This document shows positions 1-9,041 of a DNA stretch of 64,000 nucleotides, piece after piece. The translations under genes and the position numbers were made by a program. The notes beneath the pieces are model-generated. The model saw only the letters and a list, made by a program, of their open reading frames with translations, had not been told where the DNA came from and did no database searches. Location of the stretch: the NCBI GenBank assembly GCA_003202005.1, contig QJJF01000001.1, forward strand, positions 713,099 through 777,098, given 5' to 3'. Position 1 is the first letter of the stretch, and each line of letters opens with the position of its first letter. Source of the stretch: Williamsia faeni (lineage in GTDB: Bacteria; Actinomycetota; Actinomycetes; Mycobacteriales; Mycobacteriaceae).

Positions 1-937
1 CGGCATACAGCTGACCGTCCTTGCCGAAACGCATCCAGGCGATGTCATCGCCCAGCGTCTCCGCACGCCAGCCCGGGATCGTCGGCTGGATCATCGCGAG
101 GTTGGTCTTGCCACAGGCGCTCGGGAACGCGGCCGCGATGTAGTAGGCCTTGTCTTCCGGGCTGATCAGCTTGAGGATCAGCATGTGCTCGGCGAGCCAG
201 CCCTCATCGTGTGCCATCGCCGAGGCGATACGCAGCGAGTAGCACTTCTTGCCCAGCAGGGCGTTGCCGCCGTAACCCGATCCGTACGACCAGATCTCGC
301 GATCCTCGGGGTAATGGGTGATGTACTTCTCGGTGTTGCACGGCCACGGCACATCTTTCTGGCCGTCCTCGAGCGGTGCGCCCAGCGAATGCAGAGCCTT
401 GACGAAGAACCGGTCCTCACCGAGGGCGGCAATCACGTCGGGGCCGACCCGGGTCATGACCCGCATCGAGAGCACCACGTAGGCGGAGTCGGTGATCTCG
501 ACACCGAGCTTCGGGTCGTCCGAACCGAGCGGGCCCATGCAGAACGGGATGACGTACATGGTGCGACCGCGCATGCTGCCGCGGTACAGCTCGGTCATCT
601 TGGCGCGCATCTCGGTCGGATCGACCCAGTTGTTCGTCGGGCCGGCGTCGACCTCGTTCTTCGAACAGATGTAAGTCCGTGACTCGACCCGCGCGACGTC
701 GGCGGGGTCCGAGTTGGCCAGGAACGAGTTGGGCTTGCGCTCTTCGTTCAACTTGGTCAGGGTGCCCGCGGCAACGAGCTCTGCCGTGAGGCGATCCCAC
801 TCGGCATCGGAACCGTCAGACCAGACGACCTGGTCCGGCCGGGTCAGTTCGGCGATCTCCCGAACCCAGGCCAAAAGCTCTGAATGCGACGTGGGCGCGC
901 TGTCGGGATCCAAACCAGGAATTGTCGCTGAAGTCAT
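1..937 (-). CDS. pckG: GTP-dependent phosphoenolpyruvate carboxykinase, 3' end outside window
   Basis: Decarboxylates and phosphorylates oxaloacetate to phosphoenolpyruvate with GTP, the entry step of gluconeogenesis from TCA intermediates, in the cytosol. The frame stays open for 312 codons from ATG at 937 to the window edge. I read the N-terminal substrate region ([19 protein letters not shown]), the [14 protein letters not shown] stretch, the P-loop [10 protein letters not shown] with its reactive cysteine, and the kinase-2 ETLGDDIAW. These are hallmarks of the GTP class, not the ATP class. A good ribosome site (GGAGAG) lies about 8 bases before the ATG. The next gene on this strand ends at 1233, leaving 295 bases (938-1232) that must hold the promoter; I see no convincing -35/-10 pair there, only AT-rich sequence around 1095-1150 and a repeat described separately. 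Identification is secure; the C-terminal half is not visible. Confidence 0.97.
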   Translation of the reverse strand, partial: MTSATIPGLDPDSAPTSHSELLAWVREIAELTRPDQVVWSDGSDAEWDRLTAELVAAGTLTKLNEERKPNSFLANSDPADVARVESRTYICSKNEVDAGPTNNWVDPTEMRAKMTELYRGSMRGRTMYVIPFCMGPLGSDDPKLGVEITDSAYVVLSMRVMTRVGPDVIAALGEDRFFVKALHSLGAPLEDGQKDVPWPCNTEKYITHYPEDREIWSYGSGYGGNALLGKKCYSLRIASAMAHDEGWLAEHMLILKLISPEDKAYYIAAAFPSACGKTNLAMIQPTIPGWRAETLGDDIAWMRFGKDGQLYA

Positions 938-1151
938 TGTTATCTCTCCTGCTGGTGACCGACCGGTGCCGGTGACGCCAATGTGTGCGTCTACGCCGGT
1001 CAGCCCCTCCGTGGGGTGCTCTGTCAGGTTACTTCGACCGCATCCGATCTGGTGCATCGGGTACGTGCGTTACGGCACATCTCATCATGCGAGGTGAGCA
1101 AACACTTACTCAAAGTCCAAACCGGTGCTGTGACAATTATCGCGAAATCGG

Positions 1152-1259
1152 CTATTCGAGCCTACCGCTGCCGGTGACATTTGACCGTCGACCGGACGGA
1201 TCACCTCCCGATGTTCGCCGGTCGCGGACTCCCTATTCGAGCCGGCCGCTGTCGGTGGC
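1152..1259. repeat. 27-bp imperfect direct repeat of the 3' end of the downstream-facing gene
   Basis: Copies at 1152-1178 and 1233-1259 match at 23 of 27 positions (both begin CTATTCGAGCC). The copy at 1233 is the last eight codons and stop of the gene at 1233-1667. Read on the minus strand, the outer copy would encode a near-identical tail (GSGRLE then stop) with no gene attached. It looks like a leftover of a partial duplication or of a lost paralogue. Confidence 0.6.
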
Positions 1260-1667
1260 AGTCCACTGGCCACTGCCCGGATCCAGCCGGGATGTCCGGT
1301 ATCCACCGTCGCGGTTCACCTCGGTGATCAGATCGACCTGACCGTCCTGGTCGGTATCGGTGTACACCGTCATCCCCGCCGGCCCGGTGCGGGTCAGGGA
1401 GTCGGCAAGACCGTCGGCATCGGTATCCAGATCGGCCGGTCCGAGGTCCCAGACCCGGTCGTTCTCGACGATCCACAGGTTGTCGTACGCCTCGCTGCCC
1501 ATCCCCTGATCAGGCGTGATCGCAGCAGCCGGGTGAAACTGCAGCCCCTGATCAGCCGCATCGTCACCGAACTCGGTTCCAAAGTCGCCGTCCATCGCAT
1601 CCGCCCCCGTCGTCGTGGTCGCAGGTCTGAGGTCTTGGACGCACCGATCCGGCCGCTGGTTCCGCAC
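1233..1667 (-). CDS. DUF6802-like small acidic protein with Asp-rich calcium-type loops
   Basis: A 144-residue acidic protein. The C-terminal half carries two Asp-rich loops, DLDTDADGLADS and TDTDQDGQVDL, spaced like EF-hand or thrombospondin-type-3 calcium loops, then a GGYRTSRLD tail. This fits the actinobacterial DUF6802-type proteins as I remember them; the function is unknown. No signal peptide or membrane segment is visible. It begins 10 bases after the stop of the GTPase-like gene at 1678, so it is probably last in the 3938-to-1233 operon. The GTG at 1667 has a weak ribosome site. An internal ATG at 1595, preceded by a G-rich stretch, would give a 120-residue product and is a real alternative. 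Metal binding is inferred from the loop pattern only. Confidence 0.75.
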   Translation of the reverse strand: MRNQRPDRCVQDLRPATTTTGADAMDGDFGTEFGDDAADQGLQFHPAAAITPDQGMGSEAYDNLWIVENDRVWDLGPADLDTDADGLADSLTRTGPAGMTVYTDTDQDGQVDLITEVNRDGGYRTSRLDPGSGQWTATDSGRLE

Positions 1668-1677
1668 CCGGGGGACT

Positions 1678-3087
1678 TCAGTGACCGATGGCGATCAGAA
1701 CCTCGTCGAGTCGATCCCTCGCCTCCACGGCTGCAGCGAGTCGTCGCAGGTCGCGCTCACGCCACTCGGGGGCCACGCGCCGACGGGCCCGGATCTGCGC
1801 ATCGAGTTCGGCGACCCGGTCGGAGACCGTCTGCGCGCGATGCTCATAGAACCGGGCCAGTCGTCCGCCGAGGACGGATTCGGTTGCCTGCACCTGCCGC
1901 GCGATGTCCTGTTCGATCCGGCCGCGCATGGTGACGACCGCTTCACTTGCCCAGGCGGCCATGGATGTCCGGAGCGCCGACAGTCGTCGTAGCCGTACCA
2001 ATCCGACCGCGATGGCCGCACCGAGCAGCAGCGTCAGCGGCATCGCGACCCATTGCAGGGTGTCCACGGCCGACAGCGGCATGACCAACAGCCGTCCCAG
2101 CCCGAGCCCGGCCGACGCACCGAAGGCCACCACCAAAGCCTCTTCCGCGCCCCGGCGCCGCGGTGGCACCGGCGGCATCTGGATGGGCAACGGCGGGTGG
2201 GCGGGCGGCGGACCCACCTCTTCGAGTCCGAGCAATGCCCGACTCTCGAGTGCGCTTCGGGCGTCGTCGAAGCGCTGCTGCGCCCGATCCCGCAGTGCAG
2301 TGAGCCGCCCGGCGAGCCACTGTTCGAACTCTTTGGTGCCCCGCCGGCTCAGCGCAGATGCCCGGGCAGCGGATTCCCTCGACAGGTCCCGGGCTGCCCC
2401 GTCCAGTTCGGTGACCGCGGTGGCCCGGATCTGATTTGCCCCGCCGCGCACCGCTGCCAGCCGGTCGGACCGGCCACGATCACGGGACGCGACCGCATCC
2501 GCGCGCTCCGTCAGCAGGTCCGCGGCCGGATCCCCGCGCTCGGTGGCGAGCTCCGAGATCAGGGCGTCGAGGTGACGTTCGGCTTCGAGCGATTCCAGTC
2601 GTTCCGGCCGGGCCGGACCGTCCACCTGTTCGTCCAGCCATTCGATCAGCTCGCCGAAGCCGGATTCCGGCTGATGTCCCGCCAGCGCCGCGGCCGCCGA
2701 CACGGCAAAGATCGGCATGCGCCCGTCGGGATCGACGATGCCCCTGTTGACCTTCAGCAGCGTCGGCCAGTCCCAGTACGCATCGATCTTGTTGCAGACC
2801 ACGGCCACCAGCGGCGCGCAGTCGCGCAGCCGGCGCACCACGTCGACCTCGACGTCCGACACCCCGGATGAAGGATCGAGGATCAACAACGCCACCGCAG
2901 CCCGTCGTCCCGACTCCGACCACTCCCGCGCCCGGATGCCGTGGTCGCCGAGCACTCGGGTCACCGACGTGACCCCGACCTTTCCTGTCCCTCCGACCAC
3001 CAGGTCGGTCGCGTCGATGCCCGCCAGGCCGGTTCCGGTCAGTCCAGCGACCTCGGCGATGACCGATCGCATCTGCATCACATCCAT
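1678..3087 (-). CDS. GTPase-like membrane protein (Rv0210-type)
   Basis: A 469-residue protein. Residues 28-45 hold a P-loop-like stretch (VVGGTGKVGVTSV) that does not fit GxxxxGK[ST] cleanly. LLILDPSSG (about 67-75) sits where a G3 switch would be, and VVCNKID (96-102) is a good NKxD guanine motif. A long helical, probably coiled-coil region (about 165-285) follows, then a proline-rich linker, two adjacent hydrophobic segments (about 316-338 and 343-365) and a basic helical C-terminus. This resembles bacterial dynamin-like proteins in outline, but I would not call it a dynamin from sequence alone. It overlaps the preceding gene by 10 bases (ATG at 3087 inside that gene's end). Its position beside pckG and trmB matches M. 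tuberculosis Rv0210. A role at the envelope is inferred from the neighbours. Confidence 0.8.
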   Translation of the reverse strand: MDVMQMRSVIAEVAGLTGTGLAGIDATDLVVGGTGKVGVTSVTRVLGDHGIRAREWSESGRRAAVALLILDPSSGVSDVEVDVVRRLRDCAPLVAVVCNKIDAYWDWPTLLKVNRGIVDPDGRMPIFAVSAAAALAGHQPESGFGELIEWLDEQVDGPARPERLESLEAERHLDALISELATERGDPAADLLTERADAVASRDRGRSDRLAAVRGGANQIRATAVTELDGAARDLSRESAARASALSRRGTKEFEQWLAGRLTALRDRAQQRFDDARSALESRALLGLEEVGPPPAHPPLPIQMPPVPPRRRGAEEALVVAFGASAGLGLGRLLVMPLSAVDTLQWVAMPLTLLLGAAIAVGLVRLRRLSALRTSMAAWASEAVVTMRGRIEQDIARQVQATESVLGGRLARFYEHRAQTVSDRVAELDAQIRARRRVAPEWRERDLRRLAAAVEARDRLDEVLIAIGH

Positions 3088-3938
3088 ACAAATGGCTCCT
3101 CTGCCGCGCCGGACAGCATCGACCCCGACAACAGGTCTTCGATCTCGTCCCGCAGAACACCTTGTGCAGCAATGATTTCCAGCTCAGCTGCCACCAGGCG
3201 CAACCGTGTCACCGCCGCGGCGGCGGCAAAAACGCGCAGCGGGTCGGCCAGCGCATCGAGCCCGCTGCGCTGCATGAGCAGCTCGGCGAGTTCGTCGGCC
3301 GAGCAGGGAGCGTTGCCGAGCACCGCGATCGCAGCGGCGATTCCGTAGGCGTCGAGACGCCGCAGCAGCGCGATCCGTTGCAGGCGCTGCCCCGGACCAC
3401 CGGCATCGATGAACGTGGCCTGCATCGGCGGGACGGCTTCACCGGCCGCGGCCATCGCCGCGAGCATGTCCATCTCTTCGTCACCGAGATCGGCGATCGC
3501 CAGCATCGCCATCACCGGGATGACCTGCCTACCGAGTTCCAGAGCGCATTCGTCCGCCCGGGCGCGCGCCGCCGGCCACGACCCGAGACTGTCCGACTTG
3601 CCCAGCAACACCAGGCTGCGCCGGGGATCGAGGCCCGCCAGCGCCGCCACATCGTCCGCCCGGGGCCAGCCCGCCAGGACATGGAGCCAGGCATCGGCAT
3701 CCTCGGCATCGTCGCCCGGGCCGATCGGGGACACATCGAAGCGCCGACGCAACGCCGCCGCCACGGTGTCGCGGCCGGTGCCGAACCGTCCGGTCACCGC
3801 CACCCGCAGCGGACCGTGCAGGTCGCCCACTGCGCGGTTCAGATCACGCGCCCCCGGCAGCCGCGCGCACAGCGACTCCAGCCGAACCGTCAGATCGGCA
3901 TAAGCCGGATCCCCCACTCGCAAATCAATCTGATCCAA
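3078..3938 (-). CDS. P-loop NTPase-like protein with degenerate Walker A (Rv0209-type)
   Basis: About 286 residues. Near the N-terminus VAVTGRFGTGRDTVAAAL has the layout of a P-loop, but the invariant lysine is arginine (GRFGTGRDT). LVLLGKSD resembles the NKxD guanine motif. The rest is alanine-rich and helical, with no membrane segment. The gene overlaps and precedes the GTPase-like gene at 1678, and the two probably act as a pair. It is divergent from trmB, as Rv0209 is from Rv0208c. Start choice: a strong GGGGAGGG (3950-3943) lies 4 bases before TTG at 3938. An upstream in-frame TTG at 3956 would add six residues but has only a weak ribosome site. Nucleotide binding is doubtful given the altered P-loop. 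Confidence 0.75.
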   Translation of the reverse strand: MDQIDLRVGDPAYADLTVRLESLCARLPGARDLNRAVGDLHGPLRVAVTGRFGTGRDTVAAALRRRFDVSPIGPGDDAEDADAWLHVLAGWPRADDVAALAGLDPRRSLVLLGKSDSLGSWPAARARADECALELGRQVIPVMAMLAIADLGDEEMDMLAAMAAAGEAVPPMQATFIDAGGPGQRLQRIALLRRLDAYGIAAAIAVLGNAPCSADELAELLMQRSGLDALADPLRVFAAAAAVTRLRLVAAELEIIAAQGVLRDEIEDLLSGSMLSGAAEEPFVWM

Positions 3939-4064
3939 TTCACCCTCCCCGACCAAAACCCACCGCCAACAGGTCAGACGCAGCCCGCGTCGCCTTGGTT
4001 CCGGTCACTTGCGGATAACAATCGGCAGGTGATTGGTCAACCCCTGCTGTCACATCCGTGCCGG

Positions 4065-4877
4065 ATGCGGGACTATGGCCGGGTGACCAGCCCACGCTCG
4101 AACCCGAATCCGGACACCGATAAGGGCGTCGACACCGAATCCGACGCCCCCGCCATGTCCGAATCGGTCTCAGATGATGACGCCCAGAGACGCGAACGCG
4201 CCCGGCTCTACCCCCGCGTGACCAGCTTCCGGACCCGGCGCGGCAGCCTGACCCCGGCCCAGCAGGCCAACTGGGAGCGCCTGTGGCCAACTGTGGGTCG
4301 CGACGTCAGTGAAACCGACCGGCTCGATCCCGTCGCCTGGTTCGGCCGTAGCGCCCCGCTGATCCTGGAGATCGGCTGCGGCACCGGTACCTCGACCGCG
4401 GCGATGGCGGCCCTCGAACCCGAACACGACGTCATCGCGGTCGATGTCTACCGACCGGGCATCGCCCAGCTCGTCGGCGCCATCGGCCGCGACGACCTGG
4501 AGAACATCCGGATCATCCGGGGCGACGCCATCATCGTCCTGAAGAACATGCTCGCGCCGGCGTCTCTGACCGGGGTCCGGGTGTTCTTCCCCGACCCCTG
4601 GCCCAAGGCCCGGCATCACAAGCGGCGACTCCTCCAACCGGAAACCATCGCTTTGATCGCCGACGTCCTGCGGGACGGCGGCGCGCTGCACATCGCCACC
4701 GACCACGCCGACTACGCCGAGTCCATCGCCGCGGTCCTCGCCGGCCAGACTTTGCTGGTCCCCACCGACGAGCCGGTGCCGTTTTCCACAGAGCGTCCCG
4801 TCACCAAATTCGAGGGACGGGCCGCAGTCGACGGCCGATCGATCACTGAGTTCGTTCTCACACGGGTGCCCCGATGA
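4065..4877 (+). CDS. trmB: tRNA (guanine-N7)-methyltransferase
   Basis: SAM-dependent enzyme forming 7-methylguanosine at position 46 of the tRNA variable loop. The SAM site ILEIGCGTGTSTAAMA, the acidic AVDVYRPG, the FFPDPWPKARHHKRRL signature (tRNA and catalysis) and TKFEGR near the C-terminus are all present, so the family is certain. A hydrophilic N-terminal extension of about 50 residues is typical of actinobacterial members. The ATG at 4065 gives 270 residues; GTG at 4083 in the same frame would give 264, and neither has a strong ribosome site. The stop overlaps the next gene's ATG (ATGA at 4874-4877), so the two are translationally coupled. The order matches Rv0208c-Rv0207c-mmpL3. Confidence 0.95.
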   Translation: MRDYGRVTSPRSNPNPDTDKGVDTESDAPAMSESVSDDDAQRRERARLYPRVTSFRTRRGSLTPAQQANWERLWPTVGRDVSETDRLDPVAWFGRSAPLILEIGCGTGTSTAAMAALEPEHDVIAVDVYRPGIAQLVGAIGRDDLENIRIIRGDAIIVLKNMLAPASLTGVRVFFPDPWPKARHHKRRLLQPETIALIADVLRDGGALHIATDHADYAESIAAVLAGQTLLVPTDEPVPFSTERPVTKFEGRAAVDGRSITEFVLTRVPR

Positions 4878-5617
4878 GCCCCGCGTCGTACGGCGATGAC
4901 GCCGCCCGCGGAGCCGACAACACGGTCGCCCACACCATCTCGGGAGCCAGCCAGGAGCAGCGGGTCCTACTGATCTGGGATGCGCCGAACCTCGACATGG
5001 GGCTCGGTTCGATCCTCGGTGGGCGTCCCACCGCAGCTCACCGCCCCCGTTTCGATGCGCTGGGCCGGTGGCTGCTGGGCCGGACCGCCGACATCTCCGC
5101 GGCGGTGCCCCGCGTTGCCGCCGACGGCGACAACCGGCCCAAGGCCGGGCTCGCACCGATCCCCGAGGCCACCGTCTTCACCAACATCGCCCCTGGTACC
5201 GCCGAAGTGGTGCGACCGTGGGTCGAGGCGTTGCGTAATGTTGGCTTTGCTGTTTTTGCCAAGCCCAAGGTCGATGAAGACAGCGACGTGGACTCGGACA
5301 TGCTCGACCACATCGAGCTGCGCAGGCACACTGTGGGGTTGGCCGGTCTGATCGTCGCATCGGCGGACGGACAGGCCTTCCGCGAGGTGCTGCTGGATGT
5401 CGCTGCAAGCGGTGTGCCGGTCCAGGTGCTCGGTTTCCGGGAGCACGCCGCGTGGGCACTGACGTCGGAGAGTTTGGAGTTTGTAGACCTAGAAGACATA
5501 CCCGGGGTGTTCCGCGAGCCCTTGCCGCGGATCAACCTGGATTCACTTCCCGAGGAAGGTGCCTGGCTGGCACCGTTCCGGCCGCTCACAGCATTGCTGT
5601 CCGGCCGCCAGAACTGA
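4874..5617 (+). CDS. NYN-domain (PIN-like) protein, Rv0207c-type
   Basis: A 247-residue soluble protein. LLIWDAPNLDMGL at about residues 33-45 is the first acidic cluster of the NYN/PIN-like nuclease fold. Further Asp-rich positions follow in EDSDVDSDMLDHIE, and the GLIVASADGQAF segment is the typical last strand and acidic residue. NYN proteins are generally metal-dependent ribonucleases; the substrate here is unknown. It is coupled to trmB by a 4-base overlap and lies 110 bases upstream of mmpL3, as in M. tuberculosis. The coupling to a tRNA-modifying enzyme fits an RNA-processing role, but that is inference. Confidence 0.85.
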   Translation: MSPASYGDDAARGADNTVAHTISGASQEQRVLLIWDAPNLDMGLGSILGGRPTAAHRPRFDALGRWLLGRTADISAAVPRVAADGDNRPKAGLAPIPEATVFTNIAPGTAEVVRPWVEALRNVGFAVFAKPKVDEDSDVDSDMLDHIELRRHTVGLAGLIVASADGQAFREVLLDVAASGVPVQVLGFREHAAWALTSESLEFVDLEDIPGVFREPLPRINLDSLPEEGAWLAPFRPLTALLSGRQN

Positions 5618-5726
5618 AAGCAATATCTGTAGTGGTGTGCAAGCCCGGTCCACGATGTGACCATCCATGCGCCGATGAGAATCTGCGCGACAACAATGAC
5701 TGCCTGAGTACAGAAAGGACGCTGCG

Positions 5727-8700
5727 GTGTTTGGTGCCATAGGCAACTTCGTGTACCGGATGCGTTTTGCGGTCATCGCTGTGATGGTCGCGTTGATGGC
5801 GGGTTTCGGTCTCTACGGCCTCGACCTCAACAAGCATCTGAGCCAGTCCGGCTGGTTTGATCCCGGTTCGGAGTCCGTCGCGGGCTCGCAGCTGCGCGAC
5901 GAGATCCTCGGCCGCGACCACAAGTCGGACGTGATCCTGCTGGTGACGCCGCCGGCCGGAACCAAGGTCGACGACCCCGCCTTCGGGGCGAAGGTCGAGC
6001 AGATCGTCGAAGATCTCACGGCGCAGTACCCGGGCATCGTCGACCGGACCGATCCCGGCATCGTCGATCCGTTCCGGGTGGGTGTCAACGAGTTCGACAA
6101 GGGTGCGCTGACCCAGATCCAGGCGCGGTTGTTCGACGCGTCCCGCGACCACGCCTTCATCAGTATCGGCATCAGTGGTGACGACGACACCACGATCCTG
6201 AAGAACTACAAGACCGTCGAACCGTTCTTCGACGATCTTGCGGTCCGATACGACTTACCTGGCACAACGTTCGAACTTGCCGGTCTGCAACCGGTCGCCG
6301 GCGCGATGGCCGCCGGTATGGACGAGGACATCCACCGGGCCGAGATCATCGCGCTGCCGCTGGTCGCGATCATGCTGTTCTTCATCTTCGGCGGTGTGGT
6401 CGCCGCCTGTCTGCCCGTGCTGATCGGCGGTCTGACGATCGCCGGGTCGCTGGGTGTCATGAAAGTTCTGGCGCAGGTCACCGAACTCAACATCTTTGCC
6501 CAATCGGTGGTGACGCTGATCGGGCTCGGCATCGCCATCGACTACGGGTTGTTCATCGTCAGCCGCTTCCGGGAAGAACTCGCGGAGGGCTATGACACCC
6601 CCAATGCGATCCGCCGGACGGTGATGACCTCCGGCCAGACCGTGGTCTTCTCGGCAACGATCATCGTGGCGGCGCTGGCCTGTCTGCTGTTGTTCCCGCA
6701 GGGCTTCCTGAAGTCGGTCGCCTACGGCGCGATCGCATCGGTCACCCTCGCGGCCCTGTTGTCGATCACGGTGCTGCCCGCGATCCTGTCGATCCTCGGT
6801 CCTCGCATCGACATGTGGGGTTTCTCATTCCTGCGCCGGACGAAGACCAAGAAAGAGGTCGAGGACGGTTTCTGGGGCCGGCTCGCGAGCTGGGTCATGC
6901 GGCATCCGCTCCAGATCGCCATCCCGGTGGTCCTGCTGCTCCTGGCCCTGATCATCCCGTTCGCCAACATCCAGTTCGGTGGCATCACCGAGAAGTATCT
7001 GCCGCCGAACAACGACAACCGCGTCGCGCAGCAGCACTTCGATGAGTACTTCCCCACCGAACGCACCGAAGAGATCAAGCTCGTCATCGTCTACGACCCC
7101 GAGAGCAGCGACGACGCGGCCAAACTCCAGCAGATCGCGGATCAGGCCAACCAGATCCCGGGCTTCACCAAGGAGTTCACCCTCGATTCCGCGCTTGCCG
7201 AGGGCAACCTCGTCGAGATGTCGGCCGGTCTGATCGACATGGACACCGCCGGTGAGGCCGTCGATGAACTCCGTGCGATCGACACCCAGGGCCTGCAGGT
7301 CTACGTCGCCGGCACCCCGGCGCTGACCCAGGATTCGATCAACGCGTTGCTCACGGACCTGCCACTGATGATCTTGTTGCTGATCCTGGTGACGAGCCTG
7401 CTGATGTTCCTGGCGTTCGGTTCCGTGGTCTTGCCGATCAAGGCCGCATTGGTCTCGGCGCTCGGCCTCGGCGCCACGCTCGGCATCCTGACGTGGATCT
7501 TCATCGACGGGCACGGCTCGACTGTCGCCAACTTCACGCCGGGGCCACTGATGTCGGCTGTTCTGGTGCTGATCATCGCCATCATCTACGGCCTGTCCAC
7601 CGACTACGAGGTGTTCCTGCTCTCCCGCATGGTCGAGGAGAGACAGAAGGGCGCGAGTACCACCGAGGCGATCAGACGCGGTACTGCACACACCGGGCGC
7701 ATCATCACCGCGGCCGCCGCGATCCTGGTGGTGGTCACCGGAGCCTTCGGTCTGTCCGAGATCGTGATGATGAAGTACATCGCGTTCGGCATGATCGCGG
7801 CTCTGATCCTGGACGCCACCATCATTCGTATGCTGCTCGTCCCGGCCATCATGAAGCTGCTGGGCGACGACTGCTGGTGGGCCCCGCAGTGGATGAAGAA
7901 GATCCAGGAGAAGATCGGGCTCGGAGAGACCGTCCTCGACGAGGAATTCGGTGCCGGACGTTCGGCTCAGGCCACACGCGGCGACCGCAGCGCGGGAACC
8001 GTTGTCGCCGAAGCTCCGACCTCCGCCTTCCGCACTCAGCCGGCCGGCGCCCGTCGACCGGTCGCGGTGGGTGCCGCTGCTGGTGCCGCGGCACGGCCGT
8101 CCGGACCCATCAATCGCCCACCGCAGGGCCCGCGGCCAGCGGCCCCCACACCACCGCCGAATGCGGGACGTGGTGGCAGAGCCGCGGATCCCGGTCAGCT
8201 GTCGAATCCCCGACTCCAGAAGGCTCCCGGTTCGGCACCCGCGGCGCCGGTCCGCAACGGCTCGACGCCGGCTCCCGCCCCCACGGGCCGGATGCCGGCA
8301 CCACCGGCCGAGTCGGGCCCGGTACGCCGGCCCGAGCGTCCGCCGGTTCCCCCGGTCAGCGAACCGATCCGGCGTTCACCGAGTCGTCCGGCACCGGAAT
8401 CCGATCCGATGGCACCCCGGACACCGAGTCGAGAGAATGCCCGTACGAACCGGCCTGATACCGGTGGGTGGAGTCTGGGCGCAGGCGGAATTCGCCTGGG
8501 CGGCAACGACACCCCCGTCGCCAACGGGACCGGCGCATCCGAACCCACTCGTCAGCCGGGTCGTCCGCCGCGTCCCCAGCCGATCCAGTCCGGTCAGGGC
8601 TCGAGCGGACCGAACAGCCGGCCCCCAGAACCCAGGAGCACTGAACCCCGGAGCACTGAACCCCGGACCGCCGGACCACGTGCGGTCCCGGTCGGACGTC

Positions 8701-9020
8701 AGGATCCTTCGGGTCGTGACCAGAGCAGTCCGCTGCGGCGTCGGCCCGAGCTTGGACCAGAGGGTGGACAACCGCTGATCGCGTCGTTGAACCCGGAACA
8801 GCGGGCACCGTCGGGGCCGGCCGGGCCGCCGCGGCAGCCGACCCCACCGCCCCAACAGCCCACACCGCAGACGTCGCCGGAAGATGCTGAGTCTCAGGAC
8901 ACTTCATCGAGTGGCCGTCGACGGGCCCGCGGTCGTGCCGATGGACAGATCAGCGTCCGCGATCTGCTCCGCCGCGGCAATGACACCGGCACCGCCGACC
9001 CCACCGACACCGACAACTGA
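5727..9020 (+). CDS. mmpL3: MmpL3-type trehalose monomycolate exporter with long proline-rich tail
   Basis: RND-superfamily inner-membrane transporter that moves trehalose monomycolate across the membrane, driven by the proton gradient. The 1097 residues show the MMPL layout: an N-terminal TM, a periplasmic domain, a block of five TMs, a second TM plus periplasmic domain, and a second block of five. The paired proton-relay Asp-Tyr residues are visible in TM4 (IAIDYGLF, D272/Y273) and TM10 (LSTDYEVF, D626/Y627). From about residue 745 a disordered Pro/Arg/Ser-rich cytoplasmic tail of about 350 residues follows; mycobacterial proteins are 944-1013 residues in all. The start is GTG at 5727 with AAAGGA (5714-5719) ahead. 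Synteny with Rv0206c supports MmpL3 over other MmpLs. It is probably essential, and its presence implies a mycolate cell wall. Confidence 0.93.
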   Translation: MFGAIGNFVYRMRFAVIAVMVALMAGFGLYGLDLNKHLSQSGWFDPGSESVAGSQLRDEILGRDHKSDVILLVTPPAGTKVDDPAFGAKVEQIVEDLTAQYPGIVDRTDPGIVDPFRVGVNEFDKGALTQIQARLFDASRDHAFISIGISGDDDTTILKNYKTVEPFFDDLAVRYDLPGTTFELAGLQPVAGAMAAGMDEDIHRAEIIALPLVAIMLFFIFGGVVAACLPVLIGGLTIAGSLGVMKVLAQVTELNIFAQSVVTLIGLGIAIDYGLFIVSRFREELAEGYDTPNAIRRTVMTSGQTVVFSATIIVAALACLLLFPQGFLKSVAYGAIASVTLAALLSITVLPAILSILGPRIDMWGFSFLRRTKTKKEVEDGFWGRLASWVMRHPLQIAIPVVLLLLALIIPFANIQFGGITEKYLPPNNDNRVAQQHFDEYFPTERTEEIKLVIVYDPESSDDAAKLQQIADQANQIPGFTKEFTLDSALAEGNLVEMSAGLIDMDTAGEAVDELRAIDTQGLQVYVAGTPALTQDSINALLTDLPLMILLLILVTSLLMFLAFGSVVLPIKAALVSALGLGATLGILTWIFIDGHGSTVANFTPGPLMSAVLVLIIAIIYGLSTDYEVFLLSRMVEERQKGASTTEAIRRGTAHTGRIITAAAAILVVVTGAFGLSEIVMMKYIAFGMIAALILDATIIRMLLVPAIMKLLGDDCWWAPQWMKKIQEKIGLGETVLDEEFGAGRSAQATRGDRSAGTVVAEAPTSAFRTQPAGARRPVAVGAAAGAAARPSGPINRPPQGPRPAAPTPPPNAGRGGRAADPGQLSNPRLQKAPGSAPAAPVRNGSTPAPAPTGRMPAPPAESGPVRRPERPPVPPVSEPIRRSPSRPAPESDPMAPRTPSRENARTNRPDTGGWSLGAGGIRLGGNDTPVANGTGASEPTRQPGRPPRPQPIQSGQGSSGPNSRPPEPRSTEPRSTEPRTAGPRAVPVGRQDPSGRDQSSPLRRRPELGPEGGQPLIASLNPEQRAPSGPAGPPRQPTPPPQQPTPQTSPEDAESQDTSSSGRRRARGRADGQISVRDLLRRGNDTGTADPTDTDN
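8635..8664 (+). repeat. 15-bp perfect tandem duplication in the mmpL3 tail
   Basis: GGAGCACTGAACCCC occurs twice back to back (8635-8649, 8650-8664), giving the repeated peptide PRSTEPRSTEPR. It keeps the frame and suggests slippage-driven growth of the disordered tail. Confidence 0.8.
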
Positions 9021-9041
9021 CTGACCCGACCCGACCCCCAT

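Noticed and set aside
3162-4064. 300-codon upstream extension of trmB
   Set aside because: It is antisense to the Rv0209-type gene, has no homology-like content, and trmB-family sequence begins only after 4065.
4170-5156. 328-codon open frame antisense to trmB and the NYN gene
   Set aside because: The plus-strand genes carry clear family motifs; this frame has none.
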